Of a DNA stretch of 64,000 nucleotides, positions 10,490 to 21,300 are shown piece by piece; within the stretch, counting starts at the first letter, position 1, and each line of letters opens with the position of its first letter. The position numbers and the translations under genes were made by a program. The stretch is from Haematococcus lacustris (lineage: Eukaryota > Chlorophyta > Chlorophyceae > Chlamydomonadales > Haematococcaceae), in the NCBI GenBank assembly GCA_030144725.1, contig JASKMD010000008.1, forward strand, positions 7,269,153-7,333,152. The letters are read 5' to 3'. A model generated the notes under the pieces. That model had not been told where the DNA came from and did no database searches. It worked only from the letters and a program-made list of their open reading frames with translations.

Positions 10490-11525
10490 CAGGTTGATAG
10501 CCCTGCTCAAGGAGTCAGACGAGGTGCACTTGCAAGGGGACAACAACTCCCTCTGCGCAAATGCCACCACGAGCATCCCAAGCATGAAAAAGTGCTACCG
10601 CCGGGCAAGGCGCTTCGTCAAGGGGTATGCCAAGTCTCTAGTAGTGGTGTAGCAGATGTTTCAGCCAGGCTGTGGAGGGGCACTTTGCCAAGCTAATGTC
10701 AGGCCAGCTAGACGACAGCCGACTCAGCCCACAGCACAAATCGCGCTTGCCAGCTAGCAGTGTGCTATGGAGCAACGGTGGCGGGAAGAGGTAGCCCTGT
10801 TAGGGTTCAGGGCCGTAGGGGCCGAGGATGAGTCGATAGGATAGGGGGAACCTGGGAGGCTGCAAATGGAGCAGAGGGTGCACCACGCACTGTTTGTAAA
10901 CCGCTGCCTGGAGGGGTGGCAGACAGCTCCCCATGTCGCACCCCATGGCAGCAGGAGCCCTCGCACCTGCCCTACCCCTTCACCATGCTCCCCATTGTGG
11001 GGGAGTGGGCCAGGCACTTCGTCGTTAATGACAGGGTGCTGCATGGGCTGCAGGCTGGCTTGGGGCTGACAACCCTGACAGAGAAGCAGTTTGTGGCTGA
11101 TAGCCTGCCCCATTGGCAGCGCTCCGTCAAGTACAGCCAAACGCATAACGAGGGGTGGGGTTTTGCACATAGGGTAGAGACAAATGGGGTGAGCAACTCT
11201 GTGCACTTCGTCCACAGCCACGCAGCACGTGTGCCAGCTGAGCTGCCCTTCAAAGGCATGAGATCACAGCCACCAGCAACTTCACCCCCCACCCTCATGT
11301 TGTTGTTATGGTGGACCCGGGCAGAGCGGGACCCTGCCATTGGCCAGGTGGTGAGGCATTGGGAGAGAGAGTTGATCAAGGGGCAGCTGAAGCATGACAG
11401 TGGGCTGACCAAGGCCTAGCAGGATACAACAAGGTGGTCAGCTGCAACCCAGCCACAGCTGCAACAGATGGCAGCTGCCACAACAGCTGGCCCCACCCTT
11501 GGTGGCTTCTTAGCTGAGGTCAACC
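10490..11525 (+). pseudogene. TnpB/Fanzor-like nuclease remnant, N-terminal half (F1)
   Basis: Protein-like sequence runs through several frames: RRARRFVKGYAK, MEQRWREEVALLGF (from 10767), VHHALFVNRCLEGWQ, then after a frameshift near 10975 MLPIVGEWARHFVVNDRVLH, ERRVETNGVS-type text (RVETNGVSNSVHFV), then after another shift HVVVMVDPGRAG with GTG-GAC-CCG-GGC at 11311-11322. Finally IGQVVRHWERELIKGQLKHD, SGLTKA and a TAG at 11417. The V-D-P-G motif fits the first RuvC aspartate of TnpB/Fanzor nucleases, and the flanking order matches fragment F2. At least two stops and two frameshifts make it a pseudogene. It sits antisense between two S1 copies. The family assignment is inference from motif order. 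Confidence 0.55.
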
Positions 11526-11813
11526 GCTCTTGCATGCTGCTCAGCTTGCCCTACATCCCAAGCATCATGGGCTATCGTCATCCACTGCTTCTGCACAGAA
11601 TATGTAGCATTCTTCGGAAGGGAACGTGACAATGGGATGGGGTTGTAGCTGTCAAGGGTGCACCCGTTTTCTCTCAAGTGTAGACCTCGACATATTATAT
11701 GCATGGGTGTCTCAACATGAGTGTGTGGAGGTGTTGACAACTCACCAGGCACGTCTTCCATGCGTATGTCTATGTCTATGGTGGACTCAGGCGCTGCTGT
11801 CTTCAGTACCTGC

Positions 11814-12474
11814 CTGGGTTGCCGCTACTGAGCCTCGGGACTTGAAGACCTCTGCCATTTCCTCAGCCTTGTCATACACCAGTTGAGGATCTCTGAGCAT
11901 GTCCCCAGGACTGGGCTCTAGCTTCTTTGTTGACAGGGTGACACGGCTTTTGTCCCAATCACAAGAGAGGATCAAAGCCTGCACACACACACGCACACCC
12001 GGATGTTGTCCCTAGGTGAAACGCCTGCAGTTGGACTCAGCTCCCACAGCCCTCCTGCAAGTCTGCAGCTGAGTTCGCAGCTGAGTCTGGCTCTATGCAG
12101 CCAGCTTTGCTCCACCACACATAGCATCCCCACTGGGTGTCCGGCACTGACCTTCAGCTTGTCCCCTTTCTTCAGTATGCTCTCCACACTCTTGACACGA
12201 GTATGGGAAACTTGGGTTAGATGCAGTAGAGCTATGAAGCCACCCAGGTCGACGAAGGCGCCGTAGGGCTTGATGGACTGGACTACACCCTCCACGACGT
12301 CACCAACCTGCAGCGTCCAGGCAAATAAGCTCTAGCCAGCTGACTTGATGCTCTGCCACAGCCTGAAAGTGGTGAAGATGTGCTGCTGGCTGCGTGTCCC
12401 ACATGCGATGGCACTCCCACCTTGTAGGGCATCACCTGGCCGTCCCACTTGGCTGGCTTTACTTTGCCTCCATC
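11814..12474 (-). CDS. Plastid ribosomal protein S1-like, C-terminal S1 domain (copy 2)
   Basis: Exons 12474-12421 ([18 protein letters not shown]), 12307-12152 ([20 protein letters not shown] ... ILKKGDKLK) and 11978-11814 ([31 protein letters not shown]). The last exon probably ends at CAG followed by GCAGGT. Sequence related to the extended tails of copies 3-5 continues to about 11620 (IDIDIRMEDVPGELS). Phase 0 at every boundary. As with the other copies, only the C-terminal S1 module is present, so it may be a piece of a multi-module gene or a pseudogene. Confidence 0.6.
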
Positions 12475-12687
12475 CTGCACGTGTTGACATGGACATTACC
12501 TGGTGCGATGCACATTACCTGGACATCGCAGTGCACCACACTATGCCGTCATGCAAATGCCAATTCCACACCATGCCAATGTCTGCTGCTAGTTGATTTC
12601 CCAGTTCCATATCCTCATGTAGCTTATGCAGCCCCTTCAGCTCATTGAGCTTGAGAAGTTCATCACTGTCAGCTCATCACCCTAGCG

Positions 12688-12816
12688 CTGCCAAGTCACT
12701 CGTGGGTGCGACCGAGGATGCTACAACATGTTTGTAGTAGCTGAGTAAGATTTCAATAACAATCCAACATGTTGTTCCTTGTTGGATAAGTTTTGTTGGC
12801 CTGCCAAGTCACTCGT
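12688..12816. mobile_element. 97-bp SINE/MITE-like insertion with 16-bp target duplication
   Basis: The identical 16-mer CTGCCAAGTCACTCGT lies at 12688-12703 and 12801-12816 and brackets 97 bp that begin GGGTGCGACCGAGGATGC and end GTTTTGTTGGC. A related element occurs at about 60279-60372. The host segment is repeat X, whose second copy (X2) carries the same GAGTGACTTGGCAG string without this insertion. A long direct duplication suggests target-primed retrotransposition. Confidence 0.6.
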
Positions 12817-13340
12817 TGTATGCCTTCTCAATGTACATCCTCCTGTAGCCTCGCGAGTAATGCATAGCAGTATTCTTCTTCTTATGTCGCCTATGGCATA
12901 GCACCTATCTCTCATTGACACAGACCTGCCAACAACAGCAACACCAGGGGGATAGACAGCCCCCTCCACTTTCCTATCGACCTTCCATGCCTCCTGCATC
13001 ATGTCCTCACACCCTCAATCCACCCACTTGTGATTTATCCCCTCTTCTTCCTCCTCCTCCGCCTCCTATTCCAGGTGAAACCACGTTGAACCTCTTGACA
13101 ACAGCTGGGGCATAGTAGTTGGTAGCATCTGAAAGGCCCACGCCGGGGATATCAACCGCCTCGTTCTTGCTGCCAGGGTAGCTTCTTGCCACCAGAGGTC
13201 TTACTGCGGGGCGACAGCGACGATGCGACAGCGACAGCGACGATCGCGGTGCGCTGGGCTGATGGCCGGGCCCAATGCGCAAAAGCAACATATCGGTTAT
13301 ACTGGCAAGCAAGCTCGCAGCCGGTTCGAACCAGGGCTGT
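12795..13340 (-). repeat. Dispersed repeat X, copy X1
   Basis: The reverse complement aligns with 42420-43034. Shared landmarks: GGCCATCAGCCCAGCGCACC-type text, CGCCCCGCAGTAA, and a protein-like stretch NEAVDIPGVGLSDATNYYAP (NEAADVLGVGLSEATNYYAP in X2). It continues through a GGA-rich tract, GATAAATCACAAGTGGGTGG, and ends at GAGTGACTTGGCAG. In the NEA...NYYAP stretch every differing codon is non-synonymous, which argues against a constrained reading frame. Identity unknown. Confidence 0.7.
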
Positions 13341-13865
13341 GCGATACGGGGATACAGATTACGGATACGCTTACGTTAACCGGTCAAGCCGGCTCGAACT
13401 TCGAACACTATCCAAAGGCAGCGCCCATGCACATACCTCCCAATGGGAGTCCCATGGGAGTCCCATGCACATACCCCCCATGCACATACCTCTCCAACAT
13501 CCCCCTGCTACCTATGCGCCCGTGCTACAGTGTTAAGAAAGGCCAATGTCGGATGATGACATGCAGTAGTGTTTCGGACTGTGCTGACCTAAGCCCCGCC
13601 ATCACAGCCTCCAATCACCACCAGGTTCACACCTTGCAAAAGCTTTGTGGGCGGCTCCATGCCACTGTGGTGTAGTGTGCCGAATGAGATGTTGTGCAGC
13701 TGGCCGGCCCATTTTGCAATGCCATGGGTTTAAGCTTGCACATGCAGCCGGCGTAAACTCCGGGCCCGCATGAGCTGCGACGGTGAGGCGCTGCGCTGCA
13801 CCTGATGGGGTCCCGGCATCGTCACTTCTCATTTGAGCTTTGAGCACAGAGGGGCCGCCAGGCTG
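13341..13865. other. BMS1 upstream region
   Basis: No gene recognised. 13427-13500 holds short direct repeats (CCCATGCACATACC three times, GGGAGTCCCAT twice). The BMS1 5'UTR and promoter must lie here, but no TATA-like or other motif stands out. Confidence 0.5.
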
Positions 13866-15302
13866 ATGAGTGGAAAAGGTCACCGTGTGAAGAAGGCAGG
13901 GCGAAAGGTCGAGAAGCGCAAAACAGCGGAGCAGAAGAAAAAGGGCGTGCTCGAGGATGCTCAGGCTCGGAAGCAGAACCCGCGGGCCTTTGCCTTCCAG
14001 TCAGCTAATGTCGCCAAGGGGCAAAAGGCTCGCACAGCTGAGCGTGAGCAGCGACGCTTGCATGGTAAGGACCTTGGACGCGGGCAGGGCCGTGCCGTGC
14101 ACCTGCCTGCATACATATGGAATGTATTGCTATGTTGTGCAGCGCCCATGCTGGAGCGTGTTGGAGAGGAAGCGCCACCCTTGGTAGTGCTGGTGCAAGG
14201 CCCTCCACAGGTGCTGAAGCAGTTGGCAGCTGGTCAGCTTTGTGAGCTGTACACCATCAGAGAGGCTGTCAACTGAGACATTTGCTAGGCCGCCTGTTGC
14301 ATGGGCACGCGTGCTGTAAGCAATGCTCCCCTAGCACCACTTAGCCAAGTAGATGTCAAGGAGCTGGCAGCAGGCAGCAAACCACCTCCATGGCACCATC
14401 TTGTAAGGCGATAATGCATATGCTTATAAACAGAGCCATCGTCAAGGTCTTGTGGTTTATCATGGCTACACCCCAGGCAGGTTTGGTAGTGCGAAGGCAC
14501 CGTCAGAAGCGGGGGAGAAGGGCCCAACGGCACTGCTAAGAGGTTGCTGGCCCTGCATCTATTGCTGAGTAGGTGGGCAAGAGCACACTCATCCGTTGCC
14601 TGGTCAAGCACTTCACGCGTCAGAATGTATCCGAAGTGCTCGGCCTCATCACCATGGTGGCAGGTGCGGGCCCATCTGTTGCCTGCAGGTGGTGGGCTAG
14701 CAGCCTGACAGCAAGTGTGGGAAGCTAATGCAGCAGCAGCAGCAGGCAGATGAAGCTAGGGCAGTAGGCAGGCAGCGTGGGCAGGCAAGCAGGACATGGA
14801 GACAAAGGGCAGGCAAAGATGACAGTGGCTGTCAGGCAGATGAGAGTGCCAACGACAGGATTTGCTACAGGCTAGCTGAGCTAATAGAGTATGGCTACCA
14901 AATTTAGGAGGCAGCAGCCTCGCTCTGCAGGTGGTTAGGGCAACAAGCCACCTGCCCCTTGCCCTTGCCCTCCTCTTGGAATGCCGCACGCTTGCTTGTT
15001 TAGCCCCTATCACCACTGCCCTGCTGCCAGCCTGCCACCCACCACCCCTGTCATCCCCCATGCCCTCACTGCTGGATCACCTCCTGGTTGCGGTGCAGGC
15101 AAGGGTGAGGCAAAGGTCAGGTGTAGGGTCAACTCTCACTCTAGCCCTGCCGGTGGTGGTGCAGGCAAGAAGCGGCGCATCACCTTCATTGAGTGCCCTC
15201 AGGACTTGCATGGCATGCTGGATGCCGCAAAGTATGCCGACCTGGTGCTTCTCCTGGTGGGTGACAGCCTGGGGCCAGGGGACTGATAAGGAGGGGAAGA
15301 GG

Positions 15303-15340
<38 letters not shown>

Positions 15341-18300
15341 AGGACAGGGTGTGGCGTGGTCAGGGGCAGGGGCAGCTACACCACTTCTCAGCTGCCTTGC
15401 TGCCACTGACTGCTTCGTTGCACGCCACCTGGCTGCAGATTGATGGCAGCTTTGGGTTTGAAATGGAGACGTTTGAGTTTCTGAACCTACTCCAGGTGGA
15501 AACAGGCACAGTAGCTGCTGCTAATTGCCTTTCACCACTGAAACTGTCCTAAGCAGAGAATGGCAGCAATGGAAATAGTATCGCTTGCTGCCTTATGTCG
15601 CTGTTGAGGCTGGTGCTCCTTGTGCTGTCAGGTGCATGGCTTCCCCAAGGTCATGGGGGTGTTGACGCACCTGGACAACTTTCAGGACCAGAAGGCTCTC
15701 AAACGCACCAAGAAGAAGCTCAAAGTGTGTGCACACCCCTTATCCTGCCCAACTCACCCTGACCCTGCGTAAAGCAGCCTAAACCTGACCCTGACCCTGA
15801 GCCTGGGCCTCCAACACTCTAGGCGCATGCGTGCCCTTTTGCACTGTCTCAGGCCCGGTTCTGGACTGAGATCTATGACGGAGCCAAGCTGTTCTACCTA
15901 AGCGGCATCCAACATGGTACCCTCCCACCCCAGCCTCCTATCCTTCATGGCCACACATCCGGCTCCAGCTCCAGCCCCAACCTCAGCCCAGCCTTAGATT
16001 CAACCCATCATCAACACAACCAGAGTCATCATTGCAATGCACAGGACTTCACGCAGTTGCTTACCATGCCTGGCTTCCCTGCACAGCTCTTTCCGCACTC
16101 CCTCCCCACTCTAGCTGCCTACCTTGTCCTGGCAAGCTGCTCTCCACTCGCCCTCCCACAGCCTTCATGCTCAACTCTCCTGTCCCACTTGCCGCCCCCC
16201 GCTCCCTGCTTGCCTCCAGGGAAGTACTTGAAGCGGGAGGTGCTGAACCTTGCCCGCTTCATCAGCGTAATGAAGACGCGGCCACTCACCTGGCGCCTGG
16301 CCCACCCTTATGTCATTGCTGATAGGATGGAGGTCAGCTGGGAGGGGGGAGAGTGCGGGTAGCAGCATGGAGGGCAGGAAGGTGGAAGACAAGCAGGTGT
16401 TGGAAAGATGAGGATGGAAAGGGGGGGCACTAATGGCAGCCACTAGGTTGTGCCTCTTGGTGCCGCCACCACTGCTGCCACCGCTGCCGTGTTGCCGGCG
16501 GTTCACACTTCAAGCGCGCGGTGTGTTCGCCATTGCAGGACATCACACCGCGGGAACGAGTGAGAGTGCAGCCTAAGTGTGACCGCGAGGTGGTACTGTA
16601 CGGATACTTGCGGGGCGCGAACCTGAAGGCCGGGGCGCGCGTTCACCTCGCGGGAGTAGGCGATTTCAACCTGCAGGTCAGGCCAGCAGGCCGGGAGGGC
16701 AGCGGGAGAGGCCCAGCAGGACGTAAGGGCAGTGGGTGAGGCCCAGCAGGACGTAAGGGCAGTGGGTGAGGCCCAGCAGGACGTAAGGGCAGTGGGTGAG
16801 GGCCAGCAGGTCGGGAGGGCAGCGGGTTTGTAGGTGTCAGTGTGCAAGCGGGGGGAAGGGTGGGCTGAATGACAGGGGTCGAGTCTGTACAGGCTTCGAT
16901 GGGCACCATGCAGCTGACAAGGCGAGGGGGAGGGCACGCTGGGGTAAGTGTCAGGCTGGCTCACTGCTGCTGCAGTCGCATGTGCTGGACTACTAGATTC
17001 TAGCTTGCCCCTTGACTTGGTGAGCTTCTGCTGTCTGCCTTGGCAGCTGCCGCCAAGTACACTGGCTGCCCTGGCTACTGCTGCCGGTGAGCCCCACACC
17101 TAGTTCTGCACCCGTGGCAATGGCACAGCAGTGCACACCAGCATAGCCGCTCACCAGCTGTTTTCCCTTGCGGCCACAGGAGCTGGACATGCTGCCCGAC
17201 CCGTGCGCTCTCCCCGACTCTCAGCGCAAGAAGGGTCTGAATGACAAGGAGCGGCTGCTGTAGGTGATGGTGGGGGGGATGAGAGATGATGGGAGGGCTG
17301 AGTGTGACAGGCTGGGGCAGGGTCAACGGAAGAGCGTAGGGGGAGGTTGAGGGTATGAGCCAGGAAAGCCGGGGTTGACATAACCTGTAAATGCTGGGCG
17401 CCACCATGCTCTATGCAGGTACGCACCAATGTCAGACGTCGGTGGAATGCTGTATGACAAGGATGCAGTGTACATCGACATCCCTGACTGGAAGGTGCCC
17501 CCCTCCTCCCCACCTACCCTCCTACTCTCCTACCCTCCTACCCTCCTCCCCTCCTGCCCCTCACCCCCCTCCTCCCCTCCTCCCCTCCTCCCCCTCCCGC
17601 CATGTTGCCCTGCTGCGCTCCTCTCCTCTTCGTCCTCCCCTTCATACCCATCTTCATCATCACAGCCATGCCCCTGTGCCACATTGTCACCCCTGGCCTA
17701 AACCATCCAAAGTGGCGCAAGGTGTGGCTGCTGCTGCTGCTGTCACGCGCAGGTGCAGTACAGCCATGCAGGGGGGGCAGCAGCCAACGGCCCGGGACTG
17801 GGTGAAGCAGCCACAGAAGGCGAAGCCATGGTGCGGGGGAGGGGGCAGCAGCAGGGGAGGGGGTCTAGCAAGATAGCCTGGAAGGGTCATGAAGCAGGGG
17901 TCCTGATGTGAGCCAGGCCTGTGAGATGACAGGTATGGCACCACAGTGTGTTAAGTGAGGTGAGCGTGGGAGTATGGTGCTGCAGGGGGCAGTGACGGCA
18001 GCGGTGTCATGGCGGCAATTGTGTAGTTGCCTATGTCTGGCCTGTGCCATGCGTGCAACACTGACATCAGGTGGCTGCTGGCTGCAGGTGCGAGGGCTGC
18101 AAGCCGCCAGTGTGGCTGTGGACGAAGCCATGGCAGCATCACACATTCGCTTGTTCCAGGTAGGTGTAAGTGACCCAGCACTTCACTCATCTCCGTGGCC
18201 ATCGCCGTTGAATGGTTGTTGTCAGTGGCTGTGACAGCAACAGACAACTCTCAGTCCTCCTACTGTGAGGACGGGTTCAAGCAGCATATATCCGACATAT

Positions 18301-21300
18301 CTGCATGGCCTTGCGTGGGTCACAAACTTGCGCCGGCAAGTCGCAAGTGTCGTGGCTGTCTAGTCCAACCCTGCCCCGCCCCCTGCCGATTCCTCTAGGG
18401 AGGCAAAGCTATCAGCGCAAGCGATGCGGCCCTTATGGCTCGCTCGAAATCCGCAAAGGCTTCAACTGAAGAAAGCGAAGGCGGGGAAAGCAGCGACAGC
18501 GGCGACTCGCTTGCGTCTGAAGACCTCGACGCAGACGATGACGGCAGCGAATGGTCAGAGGACAACTGCGATGAGGGAGACCTCAGCCCACAGGACAAAC
18601 CTCGGGGCAGAGTTCAAAATGAGGCAGTCCAACCAGAGCGGTTGCGGCGTCCCGCGGTTTTTGGCAAAAGCTCTGCGGCCGGCAGGGCAGAAGCGAGCGG
18701 CCAGCCCGACGACAGCGACGACGAAGATGGACACACCGCCGGTCAACAAGTCGCAGGGAATTCCTCTGTCAGTGAGGATGCCAGCGACGACGATGAATCA
18801 GACGAAGGTGCGAAGCGGTCGGTCGGTCGGTTGCGAGGCAAATAGGCCGCTGGGACAGGCACTGCCACGCTAGCCGCGCTCTCACTCATAAACCCTAGCG
18901 CCATTATCGTACTTACTGCAGCGAGGAGACTGCGGACAGTGCGGGAAACACGCCCTAATAGGTGGACATACCATGGCGCTGTACTTGCATCATGCTGCCC
19001 TATCCACTGCTCTCCCCCTTTGTGCCCTGCTGTGCCATTGCCACCTTGCCCTGACCCTATGCCAGCGCAGGCATGGGGGGAGCCGCACGCTGGAAGCAAG
19101 GGCTACTTGACCGAGCCGGGGCAGTGTTCGCAGCCCGAGCAGTGGACCTCAGCGCATATGTGTACGGCCCTCCTGGAGAGGCAACCCAGGTGCGGCTAGA
19201 GCATCCAGGAGGCACTGTTGCCCTACTGGCCTGCCTGCGGCTCCAACTGCCAGCTTGGCCGTATTGCTGCTGCCACCTTTCCAGCTGACTGCACCAGCAG
19301 CTGTGCCCAGCCTGTACAGCACTGGAAGGCTGCTGCCTGAATAGGAGCTCCCAGGCGTTTGCGATGCTGCAGCTGCTGCATGGCTGCCGTGTAGGATGGT
19401 GGCACAGCAGTGGGCGGGGGCCTCAAACACCCTGAGGACCAGGACACCGAGGAGGGTGGGGAGGAGGAGGAGGACGAGGACTTTTTCCAGCCGCGCAAGC
19501 CGCGTGATGAGGTGGCCGCCGTTAATGACCTGGCTGCAGATGATGGTGGGTGGTGGGTGTTGGGTGCCTACGACAGGACAGGTTGCGGCCAGCAACAGGG
19601 TGCCTATGCCTGAAGCGTGTAGCCCTGGCCAGGTCTCCCAGGCTGCTGCCGTGCAGACCTGCAGGCAAAGGGGCGGTGGAATAGGGACCAGGCTTCGCTT
19701 CACTCCTGCCCTGTCTGTCCCACTGGCTTACCCAGCCAGGCCTGAACCACCACTGTGACTTCAAGCCACGTCTGGACATGCCTGTCACTGCCATGGCGCT
19801 ACCTTGCCCCGCCCTGCTCAGCCCTGCCCTGCCTTGCTTGCGCTGCGCAGCCCTGGACAGCAGCCGGGTGCTGCTCCCGCCCACTCTGCTGTCACACTGG
19901 GAGCAGCCGGAGGCCGTGCAGGGGCTGCGCAACCGCTTCGTGACAGGGGATTGGGCACAGGGACAGCAGCGCAGCGGGGCCCGGCCGCAAGAGGTGCGGG
20001 GAAGGGCCAGGGCCTGGGCAAAGTGCCATGTAGTGCAGGTGGAGAAGGTGGGGAGGGGAGGGGAGGGGCTTGACAGCAAGGCTTGCAGCAACACTGTAGT
20101 GCTCTTAGCGGGAGGGGGAGGGGGAGGGGGGGGGGGGAGGGGGAGGGGGAGGGGGAGGAGGTGGACCCCAGCTGCCAGCTCAAGGTTGTTTCCTTGCTGG
20201 CCTGCCATGCAGGACGCTGGGGAGGGTGAGGAGGATGGGGAGGGGAGTGACGAGGTGTTTGGTGATGTTGAGGACATGGAGACGGGAGCCCGCTTCACAC
20301 CAAGAGGTAGAACATGTCTGGCTCCTGGCTCCTGTTGCACTTTCAATGCTCAGATGTTTATCATCTATTGGATGTATGGGTGTTCTTGTGCCTGTGACAT
20401 GTTTAGTTGCTGTGCTGTACACGCCTGCCACGCCCGGTGCTGCGCAGACACAGGCGGAGACGAGGTGTTGGCCGCAGCCCAGAACGCCATCTTGCAGTCC
20501 CAGGCTGAAGAGCTGCGGCAGAAACGGGCTGCGAAGAAGGCTGCCTTTGATGCGCAGTACGACGCCAAAGGTGCCAAGGGCGTGTTCGTCGATGGCGCAG
20601 CCAACGGCACCTCTGGGCCTGGCGATGCTGATGGCAGTGACGGCGAAGAAGGCGAACGGCCGGCGGACGGGTCGTCTGGCGGTCGAATTGCCAAGGGTCG
20701 CGGTCCTGCGGACCAGGCAAAGGAGGAAACCTACTACGACGCTGTAAAGCGCGAGATGGTGGCGAAGGCAGCGGCCACGCGCAGCGCTCTGGACGCTCTG
20801 GACCCCGCGTCCCGCAAGCTGCTGGAGGGACTGCGGCCAGGCAGCTACGTGCGCATGCGCTTCACAGGTGCCGCTTCACATTCACACCACATACCACGGT
20901 GGCTAACTGGCTGAAACTCTGACTGGCTTACCGCACCTGCTCAACAGCAGAACCGTGCTATCAGTCACACACTCTCGCCCGTAGGCCCCCCTGTAAGGCT
21001 AGCAGGGAACCAGGCCTGAAACCTTACGCTCCTCACAGCCCTGGCACCACCACGCAGGTTGCTGCCACCACCCCGTCACATTGCCCCTCCCTTCCTTGAA
21101 CACCCTTGAACCTAGCCCTTGAACATACCCCTTGCTCCCTCTTGGCTCCCTTCCTAGGGCAGTGGCCCCTTGGCTTTCTCCTTGCTACCCTGTTTTAGTC
21201 CTCCTCCCCACTGCATGGACACCTTGAGCCCGTGACAGTCGCACGTGGCACGTGACGCCTTGGACCTGTGACACGCTCCACCACCTGCCATGGCCTGGGG

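Noticed and set aside
13300..13340. tRNA T-loop-like GGTTCGAAC
   Set aside because: No acceptor, D- or anticodon-stem pairing could be built around it.
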